Source of the DNA: an uncultured Pelagibacteraceae bacterium
GTDB taxonomy: Bacteria > Pseudomonadota > Alphaproteobacteria > Pelagibacterales > Pelagibacteraceae
DNA length: 64,000 bases
Direction: 5' to 3'
NCBI GenBank assembly: GCA_902577875.1
Contig: CACHAX010000001.1
Location: forward strand, 51,823 to 115,822
The translations under genes were made by a program, and so were the position numbers. Shown here in pieces: positions 17,335 to 26,053 of the stretch (the stretch's first letter is position 1; every line of letters begins with the position of its first letter). The notes below the pieces were generated by a model. The model searched no databases. It had not been told where the DNA came from and worked only from the letters and a program-made list of their open reading frames with translations.

Positions 17335-17655
17335 GTGAGTACTCAAAAAGCTAAATTTTCAATTGGAGATGTTGTAAAACATAGACACTTCGATTTTAGA
17401 GGTGTGATTTACGATGTTGACTTTGAATTTAATAACTCAGAGGAGTGGTATCAATCGATTCCGAAAAACGTGAGACCTAGAAAGGATCAGCCATTTTATC
17501 ATTTACTAGCAGAGAATGACGAAATAACTTACGAGGCTTATGTGTCTGAGCAAAATCTATTATTTGATGACTCTGAAGAGCCTATAAAACACCCTCTAAT
17601 TAATGAAATTTTTTCAGGTAAGCGTGGATCAAGCTACTTCAAGCCTTCAAATTAA
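17335..17655 (+). CDS. hspQ: Heat shock protein HspQ
   Basis: A 106-residue cytoplasmic protein of the YccV/HspQ hemimethylated-DNA-binding domain family. In E. coli HspQ stabilises a mutant DnaA and acts as a specificity factor for Lon. Motifs are FSIGDVVKHRHFDFRGVIYDVD, QPFYHLLAE and EAYVSEQNL, all typical. The start is a GTG at 17335; there is no better in-frame start near it. It stands alone: a long hairpin-bearing gap follows before ccmC. Confidence 0.93.
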   Translation: MSTQKAKFSIGDVVKHRHFDFRGVIYDVDFEFNNSEEWYQSIPKNVRPRKDQPFYHLLAENDEITYEAYVSEQNLLFDDSEEPIKHPLINEIFSGKRGSSYFKPSN

Positions 17656-17723
17656 CTAATAGCCAATATTTAAACACAATTGTCCCAAATCTCTGTCATA
17701 TCTGTTTGTTATAAAATATTTAA

Positions 17724-17777
17724 TTCTGATCAAGAGTACTGTTTTTCCTCTATCTCCCTCTGTATTCTTGGTCAGAA
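17724..17777 (+). other. Long imperfect inverted repeat between hspQ and ccmC
   Basis: Bases 17724-17739 pair with 17762-17777 over 16 consecutive positions, with two G-U wobbles if transcribed and no mismatch; the loop is 22 bases and almost all pyrimidine. No U-tract follows on either strand, so it does not look like an intrinsic terminator. It lies 69 bases after hspQ and 45 bases before ccmC. It may be an attenuator, an RNA-processing site or a small RNA. Known motifs were not recognised. Confidence 0.6.
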
Positions 17778-17822
17778 AATTTTGAACAATTTTAATCTAA
17801 AATTTATGTGTTATAAAAAATT

Positions 17823-18530
17823 ATGATTAATTATTTCAATCCAAATAATACTTTAAAAATAATTAATAAAATACAAAAGTTTGTATTTGCGCTATTTATT
17901 ATTGTATTGTTACTTGGATTAGTTGAAGCTTTAGTTCTTTCTCCTGAGGATTATAAGCAGAGTGACTCAGTTAGGATTATGTATGTCCATGTTCCATCAG
18001 CTTGGATATCACTCGGAATATTTTCATTTATTTCCATTCTTTCTTTTGGAGTTTTTGTTTTTAAAAATAAAAATTTCTCTTTAATAACAAAAAGTTTAGC
18101 ACCTTCTGGTTTTGTTTTTAGCATAATAGCTTTAGTTACAGGATCAATTTGGGGAAAACCAACCTGGGGAACTTGGTGGGCTTGGGATGCAAGAATAACT
18201 TCAATGCTCTTACTTTCAATTTTTTATTTATTGTTCATTACTTCTTGGAAGATTACGATAGACACTAGTAAAGCAGAAAAAGTTAGCTCAATAATAGCAA
18301 TTATTGGTCTCATAAATATTCCAGTTATAAAATTTTCAGTAGAATGGTGGAATACTTTACACCAACCCGCGTCAGTAAAAATTTTGGAAGAAACAACAAT
18401 TCATTCTTCAATGTTGACACCATTAGCTATAATGACTGCGGCATTTGCTCTATTTTCACTTTTGATATTTTTAATGAAATATAATACAGAACTGTTAAAG
18501 ATTAAAAATAAAGGTCTTAATAGATTATGA
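17823..18530 (+). CDS. ccmC: Cytochrome c maturation protein CcmC (heme handling)
   Basis: Inner-membrane protein that places heme onto CcmE during System I cytochrome c assembly. The 235-residue protein has six hydrophobic segments and the periplasmic Trp-rich WWD loop seen as WGKPTWGTWWAWDAR. Axial heme His candidates are in YVHVPSAW and LHQPASV. It opens a run of six ccm genes whose order C-D-E-F-G-H matches the common operon, except that the ABC parts ccmA and ccmB are not present in the window. It overlaps ccmD by 4 bases. Confidence 0.96.
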   Translation: MINYFNPNNTLKIINKIQKFVFALFIIVLLLGLVEALVLSPEDYKQSDSVRIMYVHVPSAWISLGIFSFISILSFGVFVFKNKNFSLITKSLAPSGFVFSIIALVTGSIWGKPTWGTWWAWDARITSMLLLSIFYLLFITSWKITIDTSKAEKVSSIIAIIGLINIPVIKFSVEWWNTLHQPASVKILEETTIHSSMLTPLAIMTAAFALFSLLIFLMKYNTELLKIKNKGLNRL

Positions 18531-18760
18531 TTAGTGAACTACTAAATATGAATGGATACGGTGTATACGTTTGGTCATCATTTATATTTACTCTATTTTC
18601 TTTTAGCTTCTTGTACGCGGTAGTAAAATTAAATTTAATTAAAGAGAAAAAGAAATTTGAGGAAAATTATAAATCACTAGATGAAAAGAAACTTGCATCA
18701 GTAGCTAAGCAAAAAACGTACAGAGAGATATTAGCAAACACTTCCACATCTAAAGTTTAA
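18527..18760 (+). CDS. ccmD: Heme exporter protein CcmD
   Basis: A 77-residue single-helix membrane protein that helps release heme-loaded CcmE from CcmC. The hydrophobic stretch at about 10-34 begins with [17 protein letters not shown], where the Tyr-x-x-Tyr-Val-Trp pattern is typical for CcmD, and is followed by a Lys-rich cytoplasmic tail. CcmD is poorly conserved, so position between ccmC and ccmE is the main support. The start overlaps the ccmC stop (ATGA). The tail is longer than in many bacteria. Confidence 0.85.
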   Translation: MISELLNMNGYGVYVWSSFIFTLFSFSFLYAVVKLNLIKEKKKFEENYKSLDEKKLASVAKQKTYREILANTSTSKV

Positions 18761-18771
18761 CTAAAATTCAC

Positions 18772-19194
18772 ATGTACGGAAAAAAAGTTAAATTTAGAGC
18801 TCTTTTTATTTTTTTAATTTTAATTTCATTAGTTCTTACAATTTTTTTGGTGGTTAAATCTCTTGAGGAAAACGTAGTATATTTTAAGTCTCCAACAGAT
18901 ATTAAAAACCTTAGTGAAATCAAAAATGCTCAAAAAATAAGAGTTGGTGGAATGGTGAAAAAAAATTCTATTAAAATAAACGATAAAGAAATTTTTTTCA
19001 TAATTACGGATTTCAAAAATGAATTATTAGTCAACTTTAATGGATCGGTACCTAATCTGTTTGAAGAGGGTAAGGGTGTAGTTGCCGAAGGTTTCTTAAA
19101 GGATAAAAGTTTTCTAAATGCTGAAAAGATTTTAGCAAAACATGATGAAAATTATATGCCTCCTGAAGTCAGCGAAGCTATGAAAAATAATTAA
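18772..19194 (+). CDS. ccmE: Periplasmic heme chaperone CcmE
   Basis: Carries heme covalently from CcmC to CcmF. The 140-residue protein has one N-terminal membrane anchor (about 9-28) and a beta-barrel domain. The heme attachment motif is visible as [12 protein letters not shown]: His124 is the covalent ligand and Tyr128 the axial ligand of the HxxxY type. The gene is 11 bases after ccmD and 5 bases before ccmF. Confidence 0.97.
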   Translation: MYGKKVKFRALFIFLILISLVLTIFLVVKSLEENVVYFKSPTDIKNLSEIKNAQKIRVGGMVKKNSIKINDKEIFFIITDFKNELLVNFNGSVPNLFEEGKGVVAEGFLKDKSFLNAEKILAKHDENYMPPEVSEAMKNN

Positions 19195-19199
19195 TTTGT

Positions 19200-21080
19200 A
19201 TGTCAAATTATTTAGGAAATTATTCTTTATATATTGCTTTAATTGCATCTGTTTATTTAATTATTAAGTCATACTTGGATGCAAATTCACAAAATAAATA
19301 TTTAGATAAAAACTTTATTTTAATTACTTCAATACAAACTATAATGATTACAGTAAGTTTTTTTAGTCTAGTTGCAGCTTTTGTAATTTCAGATTTTAGT
19401 AATGAAACTGTTTTTAACAATTCACATACTTTAAAACCCTTATTTTATAAAGTTTCAGGTACTTGGGGAAATCATGAGGGAAGTTTATTATTGTGGTTAT
19501 TAGTTCTTTCAATTTTTCTATTTATTTTTTTATTAAATTCAAGATCACAAGATACTAAATACAAACTTCTAACGATACTATTTCAACAAATTATTATTTC
19601 AGGTTTCCTAGTTTTTATTTTATTAACTTCCAACCCATTCAAAACACTATATCCAATTCCTAGCGAGGGATTAGGTTTGAACCCTATTTTACAAGACCCT
19701 GCTTTAGCTATTCATCCTCCAATTTTATATTTAGGTTATGTTGGAACATCTATTATCTTTTCAGCTTCACTTGCCGCAATGATTAGCGGAAATATTGGAG
19801 ATAACTGGGCAAGACATATTAAAAAGTGGGTTTTGATATCTTGGGTATTTTTAACAATTGGTATTTTGCTAGGATCTATATGGGCATATTATGAGCTGGG
19901 CTGGGGAGGTTTTTGGTTTTGGGATCCTGTAGAAAATGTTTCATTAATGCCATGGTTTTGCTTAACAGCACTCCTGCATACGGTAATTGTATTACAGAAA
20001 AGAAATTCGTTTAAAGAGTGGACTATTATTTTGTCAATTACAACTTTCTCACTGAGTATGAGTGGCACTTTTCTTGTTAGGTCTGGAATTTTAAATTCAA
20101 TTCACACTTTTGCAAACGATCCATCAAGGGGGGTATTTATATTAAGTTTTCTCTTTTTCCTAATATTGATGTCTATATTAATTTTCTTTTTTAATCAGAA
20201 TAAAATATCAAACGTAGCAAAAGAGAATTTTATTTTAAGTAAAGAGACTGCAATATTAGTGAATAACTGGTTTATGATGTTTTTTTTATCTGTTGTTCTT
20301 GTTGGTACAATTTATCCAATTTTTCTTGAAGTTTTAAATGGTTCAAAAATTTCTGTTGGTCCGCCTTTTTATCATAATCTTTTAATACCCTTCTTAATTC
20401 CTTTTTTAATCTTCATGAGCTTTGGCCCAAGTTTGAAATGGATTAAAGATAAATTAAAAAAGTTTAACTATAAGATTTTAATTATTTTTTTAGTTTCACT
20501 ACTTATTTCATATGTCATTTTAACAAAAACCGAAAATTCGTTTCTGTTGTCTATTCCTCTGATAGTTTTGAGCATCTATCTTTTATTAGTAACAATTAAG
20601 GATTTTTTTGTTAGTAGATCTTCGATTAGCCAAAAAATTTCACATTTTGGTTTTAGTTTATTAATTACTAGTATCTTATTGAATGGCCTTTTTTCCAATG
20701 AATTCAATTCAAATATGAAAGTAGGAGATGAAAGAATATTCAATGAAAAAGTTGTAAAATTAAAAGAAGTTAATGTTACAGATGTGGACAATTATAAATC
20801 TCTTAAAGCCAGTTTTGAAGTTACAAATAAAAATTCCTCTTTTACTTTATATCCAGAAGTTAGGATTTACCAGCAGCCTTTAACTATTACGAGTGAAGCA
20901 GATATTAGGACAACATTATTTTCAGATAATTTTTTAGTATTTAATATTCTAAAAGATGATGGTTATTATAATGTAAGATATCAATATAAACCCTTTATGA
21001 TTTGGATATGGATCTCAACTATATTTATTGGTTTTGGTGGTTTATTAAGTGTTATTAAAAAAAATGAGCAAAAATATTAA
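19200..21080 (+). CDS. ccmF: Heme lyase CcmF
   Basis: Large inner-membrane protein of 626 residues that transfers heme from CcmE to apocytochrome c. It shows many membrane helices, the early GTWGNHEGSLLLW, the HPPILYLGYVG segment with a likely heme His, and the WWD-type loop GGFWFWDPVENVSLMPW. The C-terminal third contains a periplasmic domain (about 495-600) and a final helix. Length and motif order are standard. The next gene starts inside its last 17 bases. Confidence 0.97.
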   Translation: MSNYLGNYSLYIALIASVYLIIKSYLDANSQNKYLDKNFILITSIQTIMITVSFFSLVAAFVISDFSNETVFNNSHTLKPLFYKVSGTWGNHEGSLLLWLLVLSIFLFIFLLNSRSQDTKYKLLTILFQQIIISGFLVFILLTSNPFKTLYPIPSEGLGLNPILQDPALAIHPPILYLGYVGTSIIFSASLAAMISGNIGDNWARHIKKWVLISWVFLTIGILLGSIWAYYELGWGGFWFWDPVENVSLMPWFCLTALLHTVIVLQKRNSFKEWTIILSITTFSLSMSGTFLVRSGILNSIHTFANDPSRGVFILSFLFFLILMSILIFFFNQNKISNVAKENFILSKETAILVNNWFMMFFLSVVLVGTIYPIFLEVLNGSKISVGPPFYHNLLIPFLIPFLIFMSFGPSLKWIKDKLKKFNYKILIIFLVSLLISYVILTKTENSFLLSIPLIVLSIYLLLVTIKDFFVSRSSISQKISHFGFSLLITSILLNGLFSNEFNSNMKVGDERIFNEKVVKLKEVNVTDVDNYKSLKASFEVTNKNSSFTLYPEVRIYQQPLTITSEADIRTTLFSDNFLVFNILKDDGYYNVRYQYKPFMIWIWISTIFIGFGGLLSVIKKNEQKY

Positions 21081-21594
21081 ATTTTTAGGATTACTACTAA
21101 CATTAATAATAATTTTTATAATCTTGCTCAAGGGATTGAATGTATCGAAAGATTACTCTAACGAGAAATTAAAAAGTCAAATAGATTTTTCACTTGATGC
21201 AAAAAAACTATTTTCTGATGAAATAATTAATATTTCAGACTTATTTGATAAAAATAGTCATTCAGTAGTAAATATTTGGGCATCTTGGTGCGCGCCATGT
21301 AGAGAAGAGCATCAGTTTTTAATGAAATTAAAAGATATGAACATAAATATAATTGGAATTAATTATAAAGATAGTCCAAAAAATGCGAAAAAATTTTTAC
21401 ACTCACTTGGAAATCCTTATTCAGAAGTTATTACCGATAATGACGGAACAAAATCAATAGAATTTGGAGCTATTGGTGTTCCTGAAACTTTTATTATAAG
21501 TGGTAAAACAAATGAGATAATAAAAAAGTATATTGGTCCATTGACGAGCGAAAATTTAATTGAAATAAAAAATTTATTAAAAAAAAATGCTTAA
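21064..21594 (+). CDS. ccmG: Thiol:disulfide interchange protein CcmG/DsbE
   Basis: Membrane-anchored periplasmic thioredoxin-like protein that reduces the CxxCH of apocytochrome c. From the ATG at 21064 it has 176 residues, a hydrophobic anchor at about 6-23, and the active site WCAPC (Cys76, Cys79). The cis-Pro loop is seen as GVPETFII. An ATG at 21049 would only add five residues inside ccmF. It overlaps ccmF by 17 bases and ccmH by 8. Confidence 0.95.
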   Translation: MSKNIKFLGLLLTLIIIFIILLKGLNVSKDYSNEKLKSQIDFSLDAKKLFSDEIINISDLFDKNSHSVVNIWASWCAPCREEHQFLMKLKDMNINIIGINYKDSPKNAKKFLHSLGNPYSEVITDNDGTKSIEFGAIGVPETFIISGKTNEIIKKYIGPLTSENLIEIKNLLKKNA

Positions 21595-21946
21595 AATTTT
21601 AAAATTAATATTGCTGCTATATTTTAGTTTTAATTTTTCCTATGCTAATGAAATAAATACCAAAGTAGATCAAATTACAAAAAACTTAAGGTGTTTGATA
21701 TGCCAAGGTCAGTCTGTTTACGACTCTCAGTCCGATTTTGCCACTAGCATGAAGCTTGTTGTAAAAAATAAGATTGATGAAGGTAAAGAAGAAGAAGAAA
21801 TATATGACTATTTAAAAAAAAAATATGGAGAATGGATTGTATATGAACCAGAATTAAACCAAAATACATTTTTACTCTGGTCAATACCTTTGATTTTGTT
21901 CGCTTTTGGCGGCCTTTTAATTATTAGAAAAGTATCTATAAAGTAG
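21587..21946 (+). CDS. ccmH: Cytochrome c maturation protein CcmH (CycL)
   Basis: Thiol protein that holds apocytochrome c next to CcmG and CcmF. The 119-residue protein has a signal peptide (about 1-20), the redox motif LRCLICQGQSV (Cys36, Cys39) and a C-terminal helix at about 90-112, as in the short CcmH form. The TPR-bearing partner CcmI, often encoded next, is absent; the following gene is unrelated. It closes the ccm run. Confidence 0.94.
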   Translation: MLKILKLILLLYFSFNFSYANEINTKVDQITKNLRCLICQGQSVYDSQSDFATSMKLVVKNKIDEGKEEEEIYDYLKKKYGEWIVYEPELNQNTFLLWSIPLILFAFGGLLIIRKVSIK

Positions 21947-21960
21947 CAAGGATTTTTAAT

Positions 21961-22446
21961 ATGAAGATTTTAATTAAAACTTTAATAATTTTATTTCTTA
22001 CTGTTTCATTTTCTAATGCAGAAAATAAATGGAGTTTTTACACTGGCATGTTCGATTTCAGTGATGATGGTAAGAGAGCAAATCTATTTGGTGCCGAATA
22101 TATAAATTTTAATGCTAGCAAAGATATTTTCTTAGGAAATGTTCAACCTGTGACAGGTGGAATGATGACGACTGATGATGCATTCTATATTTATACAGGT
22201 TATCAATTAACTCAAAAATCTAATTCAACTACCTTTTCCCCTAGTTTTGCAGTTGGATATTACGATGAAGGTGATGGTAAGGATTTAGGTCATGAAATTG
22301 AATTTAAGACGCAAATACAAATATTATTTGATATTTCAACTAATTCTGAGTTAGGTATTTCTTATAATCATATTTCTAATGCGAGTTTAGGAAGTAAAAA
22401 TCCTGGGGCAAATAGTTATATGTTTAATTTTACAAAAAAATTTTAA
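21961..22446 (+). CDS. PagL-like lipid A deacylase (acyloxyacyl hydrolase family)
   Basis: Predicted small outer-membrane beta-barrel that removes a 3-O-acyl chain from lipid A. The 161-residue protein has a signal peptide of about 20 residues and alternating barrel strands ending in Phe (FNFTKKF), as outer-membrane proteins do. The family's active site is readable in YNHISNASLGSKNPG, with His137 and Ser139 as the catalytic pair. It follows ccmH by 14 bases, though no functional link to cytochrome maturation is apparent. A porin-like role cannot be excluded, but the HxSN...NPG pattern is specific. Confidence 0.82.
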   Translation: MKILIKTLIILFLTVSFSNAENKWSFYTGMFDFSDDGKRANLFGAEYINFNASKDIFLGNVQPVTGGMMTTDDAFYIYTGYQLTQKSNSTTFSPSFAVGYYDEGDGKDLGHEIEFKTQIQILFDISTNSELGISYNHISNASLGSKNPGANSYMFNFTKKF

Positions 22447-22454
22447 CTTAAGAT

Positions 22455-23609
22455 ATGAGATTAAAAGATTGTCATAACTTTTATGACTTTAGAAAACTTG
22501 CGAAACAAAAACTTCCATCTCCAATATTTCATTATATTGATGGGGCTGCGGATGATGAAATAACTTATGCAAGAAATAGTAGTGCATTTAATGATGTTGA
22601 CTTAGTTCCAAATGTCTTAAGAGGTGTTGAAAATGTGGATTTGTCGACAACTATTTTTGGAAAAAAACTAGACTTACCTTTTTATTGTTCTCCAACTGCT
22701 TTGCAGAGGCTATTTCACTACGAAGGAGAAAGAGCGGTTGGAAAAGCTGCAAAAAAGTTCAATACGATGTTTGGTGTTTCAGCATTAGCTACAGTTAGTG
22801 TTGAGGAAATTTCATCCTTAATAGATACCCCCAAAATGTTTCAATTTTATTTCCATAAAGATCGAGGATTAAATGACTCTTGTTTAGAAAGAGCAAAAGC
22901 AGCAAAATTTGATGTGATGGCTTTAACTGTTGATACGATAACAGGAGGCAATCGTGAAAGAGATTTAAGAACTGGATTTACATCACCTCCAAAATTAACA
23001 CTTTCGAGTTTGTTTAGTTTTGCCACAAAACCAATGTGGGGAATAAATTATTTAACCAAAGGAAAATTTGAACTACCACATCTTCAAGATTTCGTTAAAG
23101 AAGGAACTGACACAAATACTTCAATTGGTAATTATTTTTCTACTATGTTGGATCAATCTATGAACTGGGACGATGCCGAAAAATTGTGCTCTCAGTGGGG
23201 TGGCCATTTTGCGCTTAAGGGAGTTATGAGTGTTGAAGATGCTAAAAGAGCAGTTGATATCGGATGCACTGGTATAATGGTATCAAATCATGGGGGAAGA
23301 CAACTTGATGGATCTAGATCACCTTTCGATCAGTTAGCTGAAATTGTTGATGCAGTTGGTGATAAGTTAGATGTTATTTGTGAAGGTGGATTTCAAAGAG
23401 GAACTCATATGTTAAAAGCTTTATCTATGGGTGCAAAAGCTTGTGCTGGTGGAAGATTATATCTTTATGCTTTAGCTGCAGCAGGTCAAGAAGGTGTTGA
23501 GAGAGCACTTAACTTATATAAAACTGAATTAGTAAGAGACATGAAATTAATGGGCTGCACAAAGATCAGTGATCTTAATCGAAATAATTTAAGATTCCGA
23601 AATGCATGA
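22455..23609 (+). CDS. FMN-dependent alpha-hydroxyacid oxidase/dehydrogenase, copy 1
   Basis: Flavoenzyme of the LldD/glycolate oxidase family, expected to oxidise an L-2-hydroxyacid to the 2-oxoacid. It has 384 residues with the N-terminal FRKLAKQKLPSPIFHYIDG typical of the family and the catalytic SNHGGRQLDG (base His and substrate Arg). The FMN-phosphate region departs from the norm: it reads VICEGGFQRGTH where relatives have a DGGxRRG pattern, so Asp is Glu and the first Arg is Gln. The other GR motif is kept (AGGRLYLYAL). It overlaps copy 2 by 4 bases. Confidence 0.9.
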   Translation: MRLKDCHNFYDFRKLAKQKLPSPIFHYIDGAADDEITYARNSSAFNDVDLVPNVLRGVENVDLSTTIFGKKLDLPFYCSPTALQRLFHYEGERAVGKAAKKFNTMFGVSALATVSVEEISSLIDTPKMFQFYFHKDRGLNDSCLERAKAAKFDVMALTVDTITGGNRERDLRTGFTSPPKLTLSSLFSFATKPMWGINYLTKGKFELPHLQDFVKEGTDTNTSIGNYFSTMLDQSMNWDDAEKLCSQWGGHFALKGVMSVEDAKRAVDIGCTGIMVSNHGGRQLDGSRSPFDQLAEIVDAVGDKLDVICEGGFQRGTHMLKALSMGAKACAGGRLYLYALAAAGQEGVERALNLYKTELVRDMKLMGCTKISDLNRNNLRFRNA

Positions 23610-24757
23610 GCTTAAAGAATTGTTATAATTTTGAAGATTTTAGAAAGCTAGCCAAAAAAAAACTTCCAGCTCCAATTTTTCATTACATTGATGGCGGTGC
23701 AGATGATGAAACCACTTTAAAAAGAAATACAAATTCATTTGATGATTGTGACTTAATCCCTAATATTCTTAGAAGCGTAGGAGAACCAGATTTATCAACC
23801 ACAGTTTTTGGTAGAAAAATAGATATGCCAATTTTTTTATCACCTACAGCTATGCAAAGTTTATATCATCCTGATGGAGATAAAGCTTCAGCTAGAGCTG
23901 CAGAAAAATTTGGTACCATGTATAGCATGTCGACAATGGCTTCATTTTCGATTGAGGAAATTGCTAACATATCAAGTGGACCAAAATTATTTCAACTTTA
24001 TATCCATAAAGATAAATCATTTACTGATGATTTGATTGATAGGTGTAAAAGGGCAAACTTTGATGGTTTATGCTTGACTGTTGATACTTTGGTTGCAGGA
24101 AATAGAGAAAGAGATCACAGAACTGGTTTTACAACTCCTCCTAAATTCACATTAGAAAGTATAATGAATTTCGCGATGAGACCAGGATGGTTATTCAGGT
24201 ATTTTACGAATAAGAAATTTGAACTTGCAAATATTAAACACAAAACTGACAAGGGAACTAACATTACAAAATCCGTAATAGACTATGTTAATGAACAGTA
24301 TGACCCACAAATGAATTGGGAAGATGCAGAATACTGTATAAAAAAGTGGGACGGACCTTTTGCACTAAAGGGTGTAATGTCTGTAGAGGATGCAAAGAGA
24401 GCAGTTGATATTGGTTGCACAGCAATAATAATATCAAATCATGGAGGAAGACAACTTGATGGATCTAGAACTCCTTTTGATCAACTAAAGGCTATTTCAG
24501 ATGCTGTGGGTGATAAACTTGAGATAATTTTAGATGGAGGTGTTAGACGGGGAACTCATGTTCTCAAGGCTTTAGCTGCAGGTGCTACAGCTTGTAGTTT
24601 TGGTAAAGCTTTTTTGTTCAGTTTAGGAGCAGGTGGTCAGCAAGGAGTAGAGAGGCTGCTTCAAAATATGCACGATGAAATTAGAAGAAATATGATCCTT
24701 ATGGGCTGCAAAAGTGTAAAAGAGTTAGATAGATCAAAGATAATTTACCGAAATTAA
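23606..24757 (+). CDS. FMN-dependent alpha-hydroxyacid oxidase/dehydrogenase, copy 2
   Basis: Paralogue of the preceding gene and of nearly equal length (383 residues). The family features are FRKLAKKKLPAPIFHYIDGG, catalytic SNHGGRQLDG and the FMN phosphate motif LDGGVRRGTH, intact here. The later GR pair reads FGKAFLFSL, with Lys for Arg. The two copies are alike in most blocks but differ in the middle and in cofactor-contact residues, so they are an old tandem duplication with probable division of substrates or a hetero-oligomer. Lactate, glycolate and similar acids are candidate substrates; the sequence does not decide. Confidence 0.9.
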   Translation: MSLKNCYNFEDFRKLAKKKLPAPIFHYIDGGADDETTLKRNTNSFDDCDLIPNILRSVGEPDLSTTVFGRKIDMPIFLSPTAMQSLYHPDGDKASARAAEKFGTMYSMSTMASFSIEEIANISSGPKLFQLYIHKDKSFTDDLIDRCKRANFDGLCLTVDTLVAGNRERDHRTGFTTPPKFTLESIMNFAMRPGWLFRYFTNKKFELANIKHKTDKGTNITKSVIDYVNEQYDPQMNWEDAEYCIKKWDGPFALKGVMSVEDAKRAVDIGCTAIIISNHGGRQLDGSRTPFDQLKAISDAVGDKLEIILDGGVRRGTHVLKALAAGATACSFGKAFLFSLGAGGQQGVERLLQNMHDEIRRNMILMGCKSVKELDRSKIIYRN

Positions 24758-24846
24758 ATATTTTTTATAAATAATTTTTATTATTATTTTCACTTTAAAT
24801 AAATAGACATGAAGTTGCTTTTCAGTTAGTTTGTCGACGAAAAATT

Positions 24847-26016
24847 ATGATTGAATTAGCAAAAGCATTAAATCGTTTAGGAACTGAGAGTGCATTTTCT
24901 GTTCTAGCAGAAGCAAAAAAATTAGAAGCACAAGGCAAACCTATGATCCATTTAGGTCTAGGACAACCTGACTTTAAAACTCCAAAACATGTTGTTGAAG
25001 CTGCAAAAAAAGCTCTAGATGACGGTCATCATGGTTACGTTTTATCAAATGGAATTCCAGAATGTCGAGAAGCTGTCGCAAGATGGGTCAAGAGACTTTA
25101 CAATGCTGATATTGATCCAAATAGAGTTTTAATAATGCCAGGTGGTAAACCTACAATGTATTATGCAATTACTTGTTATGGTGAACCAGGTGTTGAGATA
25201 ATTCATCCTACTCCAGCTTTTCCAATTTATGAATCAATGATTAACTACTCTGGAGCAAAAGCTGTTCCATACGACTTAACTGAGGATAAAGATTTAAAAT
25301 TTGACCCAGACAAAATTCTGTCTTTAATAACTGACAAAACTAGACTTTTAATCTTGATTAATCCAAATAACCCAACTGGAAGTTTTGTTGAAAAGCCTGC
25401 AATTGATTACTTAGCAAAAGAATTAGAAAAACATCCGCAGGTCACAATTTTAAGTGATGAAATTTATAGTAGACAAATTTTTGACTATAAGGAAATGCCA
25501 ACTTTCTTTAACTATCCTAATTTAAGAGACAGATTAATTGTTCTTGAGGGTTGGAGTAAAGCATATTCTATGACTGGGTGGAGACTTGGTTGGAGTTACT
25601 GGCCAGAGCATTTGGTTGAACATGTAAACAAACTTTTGATTAATAGTGTATCATGTGTAAATGCAGCAGCCCAATATGCTGGTATAGCCGCATTAGATGG
25701 TCCTGAAGACTCAATTAAAGATATGTTAGATAAATTTACATTAAGAAGAAATTTAATTCATAAAGGATTAAATGATTTACCAGGAGTTGAGTGTAGTTTG
25801 CCGGGAGGAGCTTTTTATGCTTTTCCGAATATAAAAGGGACTGGCATGAATGGATCTGAGTTTTGCAAAAAAGCTATGCATGAAGCAGGTGTTGCAATTG
25901 TTCCTGGTACTGCATTTGGTAAAACTTGTAATGATTACGTTAGATTTAGTTTTGCCGCATCTAGAGATAATATTATGCAAGCCTTAGAAAATATAGGCAA
26001 GATGCTTTCTAAATAA
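24847..26016 (+). CDS. PLP-dependent class I/II aminotransferase (aspartate/aromatic type)
   Basis: Cytoplasmic aminotransferase of fold type I, 389 residues. Markers are LGLGQPDFKTP near the start, PNNPTGSFVE, SDEIYSRQIF and the PLP-lysine segment LEGWSKAYSMTGWRLGW, with the C-terminal substrate Arg in DYVRFSFAAS. It would interconvert a 2-oxoacid and an amino acid. It follows the two hydroxyacid oxidases after an 89-base AT-rich gap and precedes two more 2-hydroxyacid enzymes, which suggests use of the 2-oxoacids they make. The exact substrate cannot be read from the sequence. Confidence 0.92.
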   Translation: MIELAKALNRLGTESAFSVLAEAKKLEAQGKPMIHLGLGQPDFKTPKHVVEAAKKALDDGHHGYVLSNGIPECREAVARWVKRLYNADIDPNRVLIMPGGKPTMYYAITCYGEPGVEIIHPTPAFPIYESMINYSGAKAVPYDLTEDKDLKFDPDKILSLITDKTRLLILINPNNPTGSFVEKPAIDYLAKELEKHPQVTILSDEIYSRQIFDYKEMPTFFNYPNLRDRLIVLEGWSKAYSMTGWRLGWSYWPEHLVEHVNKLLINSVSCVNAAAQYAGIAALDGPEDSIKDMLDKFTLRRNLIHKGLNDLPGVECSLPGGAFYAFPNIKGTGMNGSEFCKKAMHEAGVAIVPGTAFGKTCNDYVRFSFAASRDNIMQALENIGKMLSK

Positions 26017-26053
26017 ACTGTATTTTTAATTAATATTTTTGTATTATTAAAGA

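Noticed and set aside
17724..17777. Intrinsic terminator for hspQ
   Set aside because: The stem is strong but no run of T residues follows on either strand, so it does not fit a standard terminator.
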